Positions 34,255 through 46,369 of a stretch of DNA of 64,000 nt are shown here, in pieces. Both the position numbers and the translations under genes were made by a program. Position 1 is the stretch's first letter; the number at the start of each line of letters is the position of its first letter. The notes under the pieces are model-generated. The model had not been told where the DNA came from. It did no database searches and was given only the letters and a program-made list of their open reading frames with translations. The stretch comes from an uncultured SAR86 cluster bacterium (GTDB taxonomy: Bacteria > Pseudomonadota > Gammaproteobacteria > Magnimaribacterales > D2472): contig CACJKN010000001.1 in the NCBI GenBank assembly GCA_902594005.1, positions 47,083 to 111,082 on the forward strand. Reading direction: 5' to 3'.

Positions 34255-34944
34255 TTATAAATTCTTAATTTCAGAATGATGTATTAATTTTATATCATTT
34301 GCTTCAGCAAGTTTTTTTGCACTATTAGTGAAACCTGCATTTGATATCACCACTCCAATATTTGCTCCATAATATCCCATTCCAGCAACCACTTCTTGAA
34401 CTGCGCTATTACCTACAGGTTTTTGATATTTTTTGCATTGTCCAACAAGATAATCATTGCCCTTCTTGGCAATTACATCAACTCCTTGATCCGATGAACC
34501 AGATGTTGCATTTGCTTCATCCCAACCACACTTTAAAAACTGATTTGCGCAGTAGTGTTCATAGTCATATGGATCCATGTCTTCAGTGAAATCTTCAGAT
34601 AAAGAATACCCCTCTATAACTTCTTCAATCTTATATATTGTTTCATCAGGAATCTGAAAGTCTCCTAGTTCGGTTGCATACTCAATAACTTCTTTTGATT
34701 CAGTATTATCTAAAAGATATTCGATTAGTTCTTTTTTAAATTTTGTATAGTTTTTTTTACCAAAGCTATTACTTGAAACGCTATTTCTGTATGCAGTTGC
34801 TACCAATGAGGTGTTATTCATCATTAAGTTACTTAATTCATCTTCAAGCGACCTAATTGCTTTTTCTTTAGTATTTTTTTTTCCAAGCCATTTAACACCC
34901 AGGTAAAGACAGTAAATCCCAAAAATTGCCAACAGCCATTCCAT
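34255..34944 (-). CDS. Membrane-tethered Mrr-type restriction endonuclease domain protein
   Basis: This 229-residue protein has an N-terminal membrane helix (MEWLLAIFGIYCLYLGVKWL), a helical linker and a C-terminal Mrr_cat nuclease domain. DYEHYCANQFLKCGW, then SSDQGVDVIAKKGNDYLVGQCKKY, gives the PD-(D/E)xK core with Asp in GVDVI and the QxK catalytic pair (QCK). Mrr proteins cut modified DNA; here the membrane anchor is unusual. Cassette position suggests defence. Confidence 0.75.
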   Translation of the reverse strand: MEWLLAIFGIYCLYLGVKWLGKKNTKEKAIRSLEDELSNLMMNNTSLVATAYRNSVSSNSFGKKNYTKFKKELIEYLLDNTESKEVIEYATELGDFQIPDETIYKIEEVIEGYSLSEDFTEDMDPYDYEHYCANQFLKCGWDEANATSGSSDQGVDVIAKKGNDYLVGQCKKYQKPVGNSAVQEVVAGMGYYGANIGVVISNAGFTNSAKKLAEANDIKLIHHSEIKNL

Positions 34945-34951
34945 AAAAATA

Positions 34952-35977
34952 TTAAACTTGCTTTAATGCTGAATCAACTAGCTTTTTCTTATATTTGCTA
35001 AGTTCAAATGTTGATACCTTTTCTAGGTTGTATGAAACACCATCAATGACGATTGAATTTGTTGTAGTAGATAGAGTTAGGTGGCAAATCTCTTTTGATG
35101 GCATATCATCAACAAGAATTTTAAACTGGCCTTTGTAGTCTTTATAACCAAACCTATCACAATGAATTTTGAGTCTTGGATTCATAACTAAGATTGTCTT
35201 TATGATTTGGAATGACTTTTGCTCTTCTGCTGTTGTAAAGATACCAGATGAAGATTGTCTTCCTTCTAAAACTTTAATTTTTTCAATAGCCTCATGGAGA
35301 GAAACTGAATTTAATAATTTTCTAAGTCGTTTATTTTTTGATTCTGTTGCTCTTTTTCCTCCCATGTTTTGATATATCATTTTTAATAGCCCATCACTTG
35401 CTGGAAAGAGGGTTTTTGTCAGAGCAATATTAAAATCATTTAAAAAATAGGTTTCTTCAGAAATTTCTAAAATATCCTTCACGTTAAAAAGTTGTAAATG
35501 GAAATTCGCAATATCTTCTAGATCCGATCTTGTGAAGTCTCTCAAATCAAATACAAGAAATGGTTCTTCGCATAATGATTTACTGTTATTCCATTTCACA
35601 GTGTAGAACTCATACACAACTCCATTGGTTAAGATGCCGATCTTTGACTCTTTATGATGATCAAAATATTTAGATAGTTGTTTAAAGTGAGATTTAGTTA
35701 GGTTTGAAGTTGCTTTTTTACACTCTATTAACATTATGGGATTTTTCCTATTAAGGGTAACCACCATATCTACTTTTCTTACACTTCCTTTGGTATTTCT
35801 TAAACTATATTCATGTGAATAATGATCCATTTTGTTATAGCCCAATAAATTAAAAAATGGTTCTATTAGGTAATCTCTTGTCTTGGACTCGTTGTCGCTC
35901 AACTTGATTGCCTTTTTATAATCCCATTTATCAAATGATTTTTCTAAAAGACTACCAATCTGTTTTATTGTTGCCAT
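34952..35977 (-). CDS. HSDR_N-type nuclease domain protein (type I restriction R-subunit N-terminal-like)
   Basis: This 341-residue protein contains TRDYLIEPFFNLLGY near residue 33, then VRKVDMVVTLNRKNPIMLIECKKATSNL, a PD-(D/E)xK nuclease core (Asp in VDMVV, ECK pair). This is the HsdR N-terminal nuclease domain without the helicase motor. The C-terminal half is not recognised. It is paired with the Mrr-like nuclease gene seven bases downstream, with no methyltransferase or specificity subunit nearby. Confidence 0.7.
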   Translation of the reverse strand: MATIKQIGSLLEKSFDKWDYKKAIKLSDNESKTRDYLIEPFFNLLGYNKMDHYSHEYSLRNTKGSVRKVDMVVTLNRKNPIMLIECKKATSNLTKSHFKQLSKYFDHHKESKIGILTNGVVYEFYTVKWNNSKSLCEEPFLVFDLRDFTRSDLEDIANFHLQLFNVKDILEISEETYFLNDFNIALTKTLFPASDGLLKMIYQNMGGKRATESKNKRLRKLLNSVSLHEAIEKIKVLEGRQSSSGIFTTAEEQKSFQIIKTILVMNPRLKIHCDRFGYKDYKGQFKILVDDMPSKEICHLTLSTTTNSIVIDGVSYNLEKVSTFELSKYKKKLVDSALKQV

Positions 35978-36176
35978 AAAAATATTCTGCCATAACTCTC
36001 TTTAAATGTCCTATGAATACACATAAGAGACCGCAACAAGTCATATCAACACCTTATGACTTACGCTAACACGAAAAAATAGGTGAAATTTTTAGGGTAG
36101 TTTTTAGTGGGGTTAAATTTTAGCGATTTTTGAAACCCCAGCAGAATGCGAGGTTAAAACTGATTGTCTTCCAAAC

Positions 36177-36194
36177 TTACTCGACCGTGACGAA
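36177..36194 (-). repeat. glmS 3'-end remnant A (FVTVE-stop)
   Basis: Minus-strand codons TTC GTC ACG GTC GAG TAA encode FVTVE-stop. The upstream in-frame codons read ITTR-T-Y, sharing ITTR with remnant C. It lies immediately beyond the left inverted repeat of the 36.2-36.7 kb cassette. Confidence 0.6.
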
Positions 36195-36742
36195 ATAAGT
36201 GCGAGTAGTGATTTGGTAAATGTATTAGATAACGTTTTTAGTTTCAACAATTCGACATTTACCTAACTTGAACTCACCATTATCAAACTCAAGATTTTCT
36301 CTATCTACATTGAACGGTTGACTGAAGTCTGCATAGGGATTTTTGCAAGACCAATTTATATAGGAACTTGTGAAAGTCACATCACACCTTTGAGAATATC
36401 CATTACTTCGCTCCATAGAACCAATATCTTTATTTTTATCAGCAGTTAATTTAATCCATTTATCATTATTATCGTAATCACATTTAAGAAATATTTCTGA
36501 GGCAGCAATATTGGTAGAAATAAGAAAAAGGACTGCGAGCGTTAATTGTTTCATAATTTTAAGAGTTATTAATTTGTTTTATTTTTACACATTAAATAAC
36601 AAATTTCATCCTTAAAAGTTTTGTCTTGTATGTTTTTTGTTCTTTTTGAGGGTAAGCAACTAAATAATCACTTCTGCAATGAAGAATAAAAGTTAAATAT
36701 GTGTCTTTGTTGCGTAATGCGAAATCACTACTCGCACTTATT
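36194..36742. repeat. Cassette flanked by a perfect 21-bp inverted repeat, one arm spanning the glmS stop
   Basis: Arms at 36194-36214 and 36722-36742 are perfect inverted copies; the core of the right arm reads AAATCACTACTCGCAC. The right arm runs into the glmS stop codon and its last sense codon, and the left arm abuts remnant A. Between them lies only the 109-residue secreted protein gene. This is the arrangement of a small mobile unit with terminal repeats, though no recombinase is encoded. Confidence 0.65.
36225..36554 (-). CDS. Small secreted protein of unknown function
   Basis: This 109-residue protein has a signal peptide (MKQLTLAVLFLISTNIAAS). The mature part carries three or four cysteines (FLKCDYDNN, SQRCDVTF, NWSCKNP and LGKCRIVE), consistent with two disulfides in a compact periplasmic domain. 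No family recognised. It is the sole cargo of the inverted-repeat-flanked cassette. Confidence 0.6.
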   Translation of the reverse strand: MKQLTLAVLFLISTNIAASEIFLKCDYDNNDKWIKLTADKNKDIGSMERSNGYSQRCDVTFTSSYINWSCKNPYADFSQPFNVDRENLEFDNGEFKLGKCRIVETKNVI

Positions 36743-38564
36743 CCACAGTCACTGATTTAGCTAAATTTCTTGGTTGGTCTAAGTCTGTTCCCCTTAGGCA
36801 AGCTACCTCATAAGCCAATATCTGAAGGGGTATGGTGTAAACAATTGGAGCATTAAAATCGCCACATTCAGGCATATTGATGAATTTTCCTTTTTTTATT
36901 TCAATCGTTGAACTAGAGTTTCCAAAAACATACAGAGTTCCGCCTCTTGCCTTAACTTCTTCAAGGTTTGATAGTAGTTTCTCAACTAAGCTATCTTCTG
37001 GAGCTAATGCTATAACTGGAATAGTTTCATCAACTAGGGCTAGTGGCCCATGCTTTAACTCACCTGCTGGATAAGCTTCCGCATGGATATAAGAAATTTC
37101 TTTGAGTTTAAGTGCGCCCTCTTGAGCAATTGAGAAATACATTCCTCTTCCTAAAAAGAGGGCATTATCGTTTGATGAAATATTATTTGTGATTGAGTTA
37201 ATTTCATCTTTTAGCTTGAAGGCTTTTTCTATTAGGGCGGGAGTCTCCCTTAAATCTTGAGCCGCTTGTTTGCGCTTTTCAGGATTTTTTTCCTGACTTT
37301 TTGCAATAGATAGAGCAAGAATTAATAGCGCCGCAAGTTGTGTTGTAAAGGCTTTTGTGGAGGCCACTCCGATCTCAGGGCCTGCATTTGTGAAGACTTT
37401 CCAATCTGATTCTCTTGCCATTGTGCTAGTAGGCACATTACATATTGAGACGATGCCAATATATTTTTCTTCCTTCGCATAATTTAATGCAGCAAGCGTA
37501 TCTGCGGTTTCACCTGACTGAGAAATAGTCACAAAAAGAGTATTGTTTTCAACAATGGGGTTTCTGTACCTATATTCACTGGCAAAATCTATATAACAAG
37601 GAATTTCGCAAATATCCTCAAACCATTTTCTTGCAGTTTTTGCTGCATGTAAGCTTGTTCCACATGCTACAAAGTGTATTCTCTTAACCTCTCTAAATGC
37701 ATCAGATGAGCCTAACCCAAAAACATTATCCAATACATCGTTTTCACCGAGCCTACCATTTATGGTGTTTCCAATACACTCAGGCTGTTCATAAATCTCT
37801 TTTTCCATAAAATGCTTATAATCACCTTTTGTTGTTGCAGTTGCGGTTGCTTCAATCTTTAACTCATCTCGATCAACCTTTGCTCCTGTATTATCAAAAA
37901 TGACCGCATCATCTTTTGTTATAACTGAGAAGTCGCCGTCTTCGAGCATATGGAATTTTTCTGTAATATTTACGATTGCTAAAGGATCAGAGGCTATAAA
38001 ATTTTCTTCAATGCCTATGCCAACAAGTAGTGGGCTTTTTTGTCTAGCAGCGTAGACTTTGCCCTTTTCTTTTTGTGATACAGCAGCTATTGAATATGCT
38101 CCTTTAAGATCTTTTGTTGCTCGCATTAAGGCTTTAAGCGTGTCTTTTGTATCTTTATTATAGAAATGAATTAAGTGAGCGATAAGCTCTGAATCGGTTT
38201 CTGATGTAACTTCATAACTTTCTTTTCTTAAAAAATCTCTTATCTCTTCATGATTCTCAATTATGCCGTTATGAACAATAAAAATATCATCATGTGACCC
38301 GTGCGGATGAGCATTTTCTTCAGATGGAGCTCCGTGAGTAGCCCAACGAGTATGGGCTATACCTGATAGCGCTCTAGGTTTTTTGGAGATCATTAAGTCT
38401 TCTAATTTAGAAACCTTTCCTAGCGATCTAAGTCTTAAAATCTCCTCTTCTTTGTTGAGAACAACTCCCGCTGAGTCATAGCCTCTATATTCCATGAGCT
38501 GGAGTCCTTTTATTAGGATTTTTCCAACGCTTCTAGATGAAGCGGCTCCAATTATTCCGCACAT
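36738..38564 (-). CDS. glmS: Glutamine:fructose-6-phosphate aminotransferase (isomerising)
   Basis: This enzyme makes glucosamine-6-phosphate for cell-wall and LPS synthesis. The N-terminal glutaminase nucleophile is Cys2 (MCGIIGAASS). HTRWATHGAPSEENAHPH and two SIS isomerase domains (CGTSLHAAKTARKW; SQSGETADTLAAL) follow, ending PRNLAKSVTVE. Length 608 is normal. It is the last gene of the ATP synthase-glmU-glmS run, as in E. coli, so its 3' end is the attTn7-type site that borders the cassette array. Confidence 0.97.
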   Translation of the reverse strand: MCGIIGAASSRSVGKILIKGLQLMEYRGYDSAGVVLNKEEEILRLRSLGKVSKLEDLMISKKPRALSGIAHTRWATHGAPSEENAHPHGSHDDIFIVHNGIIENHEEIRDFLRKESYEVTSETDSELIAHLIHFYNKDTKDTLKALMRATKDLKGAYSIAAVSQKEKGKVYAARQKSPLLVGIGIEENFIASDPLAIVNITEKFHMLEDGDFSVITKDDAVIFDNTGAKVDRDELKIEATATATTKGDYKHFMEKEIYEQPECIGNTINGRLGENDVLDNVFGLGSSDAFREVKRIHFVACGTSLHAAKTARKWFEDICEIPCYIDFASEYRYRNPIVENNTLFVTISQSGETADTLAALNYAKEEKYIGIVSICNVPTSTMARESDWKVFTNAGPEIGVASTKAFTTQLAALLILALSIAKSQEKNPEKRKQAAQDLRETPALIEKAFKLKDEINSITNNISSNDNALFLGRGMYFSIAQEGALKLKEISYIHAEAYPAGELKHGPLALVDETIPVIALAPEDSLVEKLLSNLEEVKARGGTLYVFGNSSSTIEIKKGKFINMPECGDFNAPIVYTIPLQILAYEVACLRGTDLDQPRNLAKSVTVE

Positions 38565-38567
38565 TTT

Positions 38568-39920
38568 TTATTTTTTTTCCTTTGACCAGTTTTCTTTGTT
38601 TATTTGTTTGCTTCTGCCAACTCCTAAAGCATTATCAGGTATGTCCTTGGTGATTGTTGATCCTGCTCCCACATATGCATTTTTACCAATATTGATTGGC
38701 GCAACCAGTGATGAGTTTGTTCCTACAAATGAGCCTTCGCCTATTTTGGTTTTATGTTTGTCTTTTCCATCATAATTGCAAGTAATGGTTCCTGCACCAA
38801 TATTCACACTATCGCCAATTTCTGCATCACCTAAGTAAGAAAAATGATTAGCTTTTGAGGACTTACCAATTGTTGTTTTTTTTGTCTCAACAAAGTTTCC
38901 AATTTTTGCTCCATTTTCTATGGTGCTGCCTTCTCGCAATCTGGCGTATGGGCCAATTAAGCAGTCCTTCCCAATATTGGATGAGACTATATGTGAAAAA
39001 GGTAAAATTTTTGTGTCGTTATTGATTTTTGTATCACATATAACAGTGTTTGCACCAATTTCAACATTGTCTCCTAATTCAATATTACCCTCGAAAATAA
39101 CGTTTACATCTATAGTGCAATCAGCACCAACTTTTACATTGCCGCGAATGTCAACTCTTGTTTTATCAACTAATGTTGCGCCTGCATTTAATAGATCATC
39201 AGCGTTCATGTTTCTTAAAACTCTCTCAAGCTCCTCCTGCTCAAAGCGGTTGTTGGCTCCCTTTGTCTCGTTATTAGGGGAGTCTAGTGCATTAATTTTA
39301 AACCCTTTTTCACTTGCAATGCTAATTAAGTCAGTTAAGTAATACTCTTTAGCTGCATTTTTATTATCGATTAAGGGAATAAGCTCTTTCAGAGCCTTTC
39401 CTGAAGCAACTAATATGCCTGTGAAAATCTCATTTATTCCTTTTTGTGAATCTGTGGCATCTTTTTCCTCAACAATTCCAGTTACATAGCTATTAGAGCC
39501 TTTAATAACCCTTCCATAGCCTGTAGGATTTTTTAGGAGAGTGGTTAAAATTGTTATATCGCCCTCATTAGCACACAGGCTGTCTAACGTGGAAGTTTTT
39601 ATTAAAGGAACATCTCCGTATAAAATTAAAACTTTCTCAGTATCAGTTATTTCATTAATTACTGTTTTTACTGCATCAGCTGTTCCGATTTGCTTTTTTT
39701 GTAAGAAAGTTTGCGCCTTTAATGATAGGCGTGATATCTCTTTTTCAACATCGTCCTTATTAAACCCAACTACAACAGATATTTTGTCAGAAACTTTGTT
39801 TGCTTTGATAAGCAAGTGTTGGAGCATTGTTTTGCCAGCAAGTTTTTGTAACACCTTGGCTTTCTGTGAAAGCATCCTGGTGCCTTTACCGCCGGCTAAT
39901 ATAATTGTGTGAATATTCAA
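38568..39920 (-). CDS. glmU: Bifunctional GlcNAc-1-P uridyltransferase / glucosamine-1-P acetyltransferase
   Basis: This 450-residue enzyme makes UDP-N-acetylglucosamine. The N-terminal pyrophosphorylase motif is IILAGGKGTRMLSQKAKVLQKL; ILYGDVPLI carries the Mg-binding Asp. The C-terminal left-handed beta-helix shows hexapeptide repeats and acetyltransferase residues (GNFVETKKTTIGKSSKANHFSYLGDAEIG, then GAGTITCNYDGKDKHKT). It lies three bases upstream of glmS in the same transcript. Confidence 0.96.
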   Translation of the reverse strand: MNIHTIILAGGKGTRMLSQKAKVLQKLAGKTMLQHLLIKANKVSDKISVVVGFNKDDVEKEISRLSLKAQTFLQKKQIGTADAVKTVINEITDTEKVLILYGDVPLIKTSTLDSLCANEGDITILTTLLKNPTGYGRVIKGSNSYVTGIVEEKDATDSQKGINEIFTGILVASGKALKELIPLIDNKNAAKEYYLTDLISIASEKGFKINALDSPNNETKGANNRFEQEELERVLRNMNADDLLNAGATLVDKTRVDIRGNVKVGADCTIDVNVIFEGNIELGDNVEIGANTVICDTKINNDTKILPFSHIVSSNIGKDCLIGPYARLREGSTIENGAKIGNFVETKKTTIGKSSKANHFSYLGDAEIGDSVNIGAGTITCNYDGKDKHKTKIGEGSFVGTNSSLVAPINIGKNAYVGAGSTITKDIPDNALGVGRSKQINKENWSKEKK

Positions 39921-39943
39921 TTTAATAGGTCTTTTAACCTATG

Positions 39944-40356
39944 CTAAATCTTTTTACGAAGTTTTTGAATAGTTTTGAGTCTTGCTGCCGCCTCTGCTAG
40001 TTGAGAAGCAGCTTTTGCAAAATCAACGTTATCTTTGTTGTCAGCTAAATCTTTTTCTGCTTGCTCTTTTGCAGCAATAGCTTTTGCTTCATCCATACTA
40101 TCAGCTCTTTCAGCTACATCTGATAAAACTGTTACAACATCTGGTTGGACTTCTATGAATCCTCCGCTGCAAAAGAAAGTTTCTTCTTTATCTTCATTAC
40201 AAACTCTAACTGGGCCAGGCATTAAGCCTGTTAAAAGAGGTGAGTGGCCTGGAGCAATTCCTATCTCGCCAAGCGATCCAGTTGCATAAAGCATATCAGC
40301 CGTGCCTGAAAATATTTCCTCGTTTGATGAAACGATACTTACTTTAAATTCACTCA

Positions 40357-40357
<1 letters not shown>
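39944..40357 (-). CDS. atpC: ATP synthase F1 subunit epsilon
   Basis: This 137-residue central-stalk subunit inhibits ATP hydrolysis and couples rotation. The N-terminal beta-sandwich (FKVSIVSSNEEIFSGTADM, GEIGIAPGHSPLLTGLMPGP) and a C-terminal helical hairpin rich in Ala/Lys/Glu are both present. The start overlaps the atpD stop by one base. Confidence 0.96.
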
Positions 40358-42611
<2,254 letters not shown>

Positions 42612-42614
42612 CTT

Positions 42615-44159
42615 TTAATATGTTTGTGTTTTCTTAAAGTCTTCGACTAATTCCTTAAACTGGTTTTCAATATCGTCATCCCAATCTCCGGTATCATTAA
42701 TTTGCTTTTTTAAATCAGATTTTTCTGATTCAAAGTAAGCTAATAAAGCTGACTCAAAGTCACCCACTTTATCTATATCTACATCTTTCATATACCCTTT
42801 ATCAGCTGCATACAAGCTCATAGCTTGATCAGCAACACTCATTGGAGAATATTGTTTTTGTTTTAGAAGCTCTGTAATTCGTTTACCGTGTTCTAATTGT
42901 TCTTTTGTTGCGTCATCTAGATCAGAAGCAAACTGTGAGAATGCTGCAAGCTCTCTGTATTGAGCAAGATCTGTTCTAATTCCACCACTAAGCTTTTTAA
43001 TTATCTTGGTTTGTGCAGCTCCACCAACTCTTGATACAGAAAGTCCTGGATCAATAGCTGGCCTGATGCCTGAATTAAAAAGATCTGTTTCTAGAAATAT
43101 CTGCCCGTCAGTAATTGAAATTACATTTGTTGGAACAAAAGCAGATACATCTCCGGCTTGCGTTTCAATAATCGGTAAGGCTGTCAAAGATCCTGTTTTA
43201 CCCTTTACCTTTCCTTCTGTAATTTTTTCTACATATTCCGCGTTTACTCTAGCTGCTCTCTCTAAAAGCCTAGAGTGAAGATAAAAAACATCTCCAGGGA
43301 AAGCTTCTCTTCCTGGAGGCCTTCTGAGTAATAGTGATATCTCTCTATAAGCAACTGCTTGTTTTGATAAATCATCGTAAACAATTAATGCATCCTGCCC
43401 TGTGTCTCTAAAATACTCTCCCATTGCACAACCTGAATATGCTGAGAGGTATTGCATCGCAGCTGGATCAGCTGCGGCCGCTGAAACAACAATTGTGTGC
43501 TCCATTGCCCCATACTCTTCGAGTTTTGCTACGACGTTAGCTATTGTCGATTGTTTTTGGCCAATAGCCACATAAATACATTTAATTCCTGTGCCTTTTT
43601 GATTAATTATTGCATCGATTGCTACAGCTGTTTTTCCGGTTTGTCTGTCACCAATAATGAGCTCTCTTTGACCTCTTCCTATTGGAACCATTGCATCAAT
43701 TGATTTAAGTCCAATTTGTACTGGCTGATCAACTGATTGCCTAGCTATAACCCCTGGTGCAACTACTTCAATGGGGGCAGTTTGTTTTGTTTTGAGCTCG
43801 CCTTTTCCATCGATTGGGTTTCCTAAAGCATCAACAACTCGCCCAAGCATTTCCTCGCCGACAGGAACCTCTAAGATCTTTCCTGTACAGGTAACTTTTT
43901 GCCCTTCGCTTAGCCCAAGGTAGTCACCAAGGACAACAACACCAACAGAGTCTTGCTCTAGGTTAAGTGCGAGTCCAAAAACTCCATTTTCAAACTCTAC
44001 AAGCTCACCATACATAACATCGCCCATTCCGTGTATTCTGATAATTCCATCAGAAACATTGACGATTGTTCCTTCGTTTTTGGTTTCAGCTTTTAGATCA
44101 AGCCCTGAAATTTTGTCCTTGAGAACACTTGAAATTTCAGATGGGTTTAGTCCGCTCAT
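42615..44159 (-). CDS. atpA: ATP synthase F1 subunit alpha
   Basis: This 514-residue non-catalytic nucleotide-binding subunit has Walker [16 protein letters not shown], Walker [14 protein letters not shown], and [17 protein letters not shown], the alpha/beta family signature. The N-terminal delta-binding segment ([14 protein letters not shown]) is intact. Gap to atpG is three bases. Confidence 0.97.
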   Translation of the reverse strand: MSGLNPSEISSVLKDKISGLDLKAETKNEGTIVNVSDGIIRIHGMGDVMYGELVEFENGVFGLALNLEQDSVGVVVLGDYLGLSEGQKVTCTGKILEVPVGEEMLGRVVDALGNPIDGKGELKTKQTAPIEVVAPGVIARQSVDQPVQIGLKSIDAMVPIGRGQRELIIGDRQTGKTAVAIDAIINQKGTGIKCIYVAIGQKQSTIANVVAKLEEYGAMEHTIVVSAAAADPAAMQYLSAYSGCAMGEYFRDTGQDALIVYDDLSKQAVAYREISLLLRRPPGREAFPGDVFYLHSRLLERAARVNAEYVEKITEGKVKGKTGSLTALPIIETQAGDVSAFVPTNVISITDGQIFLETDLFNSGIRPAIDPGLSVSRVGGAAQTKIIKKLSGGIRTDLAQYRELAAFSQFASDLDDATKEQLEHGKRITELLKQKQYSPMSVADQAMSLYAADKGYMKDVDIDKVGDFESALLAYFESEKSDLKKQINDTGDWDDDIENQFKELVEDFKKTQTY

Positions 44160-44168
44160 ATTTTCACC

Positions 44169-44702
44169 TTATATGTTTAATTGATTAATTAATTTTTTGA
44201 TTCTTCCTTTTATGGATAAGTCCAGCACCTCGTCTCCGATCTTTACAACAAACCCTGCTTTTAAATCTGAATCATTTGTAAAGGATATGGTTGAGCCGTC
44301 TCCATGTTTTTCTTGTAATTTATTAAGGATAATTTCCTTTGTTGCGTCTGAGACATTGTTGGGAGTTGCAACCTCTATAACTTTGCTTTCATTGTGTTTG
44401 AGCATTAAATCCTCATAAATCTCAGCAACAGCTGCAAGTAAGTTTAGTCTGTCATTCTCTCCAAGAATATCTAACAAGTTTTCAGTAAGTTTAACTGGTT
44501 GGTTGGAGAATAAACCTTTTAGAGTTGATACAACTACTGATTTTTCTTCTGGGCTTTCAATAAGTTTATTGATACTTGAATCTGAACAAGCCTCAGAAAG
44601 AACTTTTAAATCACCAAACATCTCTTTTATTTGACCCTCTTCCACTGCTGCAAGAAATGCTGCTTTTGCATAAGGTCTTGCTTGTGGCTTTAGGTCGTAC
44701 AT
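44169..44702 (-). CDS. atpH: ATP synthase F1 subunit delta (OSCP-like)
   Basis: This 177-residue peripheral-stalk connector begins QARPYAKAAFLAAVEEGQ, the usual N-terminal helix, and contains LKAGFVVKIGDEVLDLSIKGRIKKL, the C-terminal signature. It is adjacent to atpF without a gap. Confidence 0.95.
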   Translation of the reverse strand: MYDLKPQARPYAKAAFLAAVEEGQIKEMFGDLKVLSEACSDSSINKLIESPEEKSVVVSTLKGLFSNQPVKLTENLLDILGENDRLNLLAAVAEIYEDLMLKHNESKVIEVATPNNVSDATKEIILNKLQEKHGDGSTISFTNDSDLKAGFVVKIGDEVLDLSIKGRIKKLINQLNI

Positions 44703-45173
44703 TTAAATTTCCTCGGCTGCTTTTTTAATAATGTTTTCGTGTTTTTTCTCATCGATTTCTTCATCGATTATTTTTGATGCAGTCTCGACCACGATAGAAG
44801 AAAGTTGTTGTTTTAGTTCTTCTCGTGTTTTGTTTGCTTCATTTTCAAGCTTTTTGGAGCCTGATTCAATAATCTTTTCAGCCTCAGCCTCAGCTTTTAC
44901 TTTGGCATCGTTTAAGATTTGTGAAGATCTTTTATTGGCTTTTTCGACAATATTTGCAGCTTCTTCTTTGGCTTCTTTTAACTCTTTTTCATAGGTTAGT
45001 TTAGCTTCCTCGAGGGAGTCGTCAGCCTGCTTTGCAGCTTCAAGACCTGCGGCCATTTTATTTTCCCTCTCCTCCATAGTAGAAAGAATTGGGGGCCAGA
45101 TATATTTGTAACAAATGTAAACAAACACTGCAAAAATCAATGCTTGTGAAATTAATGTAGCGTTTATATTCAT
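44703..45173 (-). CDS. atpF: ATP synthase Fo subunit b
   Basis: This 156-residue peripheral-stalk subunit has a single N-terminal membrane helix (LISQALIFAVFVYICYKYIWPPI) and a long, highly charged Ala/Glu/Lys right-handed coiled coil. The length is typical for a homodimeric b subunit; no second b' gene is present, as expected for gammaproteobacteria. Confidence 0.95.
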   Translation of the reverse strand: MNINATLISQALIFAVFVYICYKYIWPPILSTMEERENKMAAGLEAAKQADDSLEEAKLTYEKELKEAKEEAANIVEKANKRSSQILNDAKVKAEAEAEKIIESGSKKLENEANKTREELKQQLSSIVVETASKIIDEEIDEKKHENIIKKAAEEI

Positions 45174-45179
45174 TTGTGA

Positions 45180-45419
<240 letters not shown>

Positions 45420-45439
45420 TTAAAATATAAATTATAAAC

Positions 45440-46333
<894 letters not shown>

Positions 46334-46369
46334 TTATAGAAAGATAATTGTTATGAAACAAGGATAATT

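Noticed and set aside
36100-36160. Inverted repeat GGGGTT / AACCCC downstream of remnant A
   Set aside because: The stem is about six bases with a loop near 20 and no T-run; too weak for a terminator or attC-like site.
32329-36743. A complete Tn7-like transposon at attTn7
   Set aside because: No tnsA, B, C, D or E genes and no 5'-TGT-type ends with repeated TnsB sites were seen; only the location matches.
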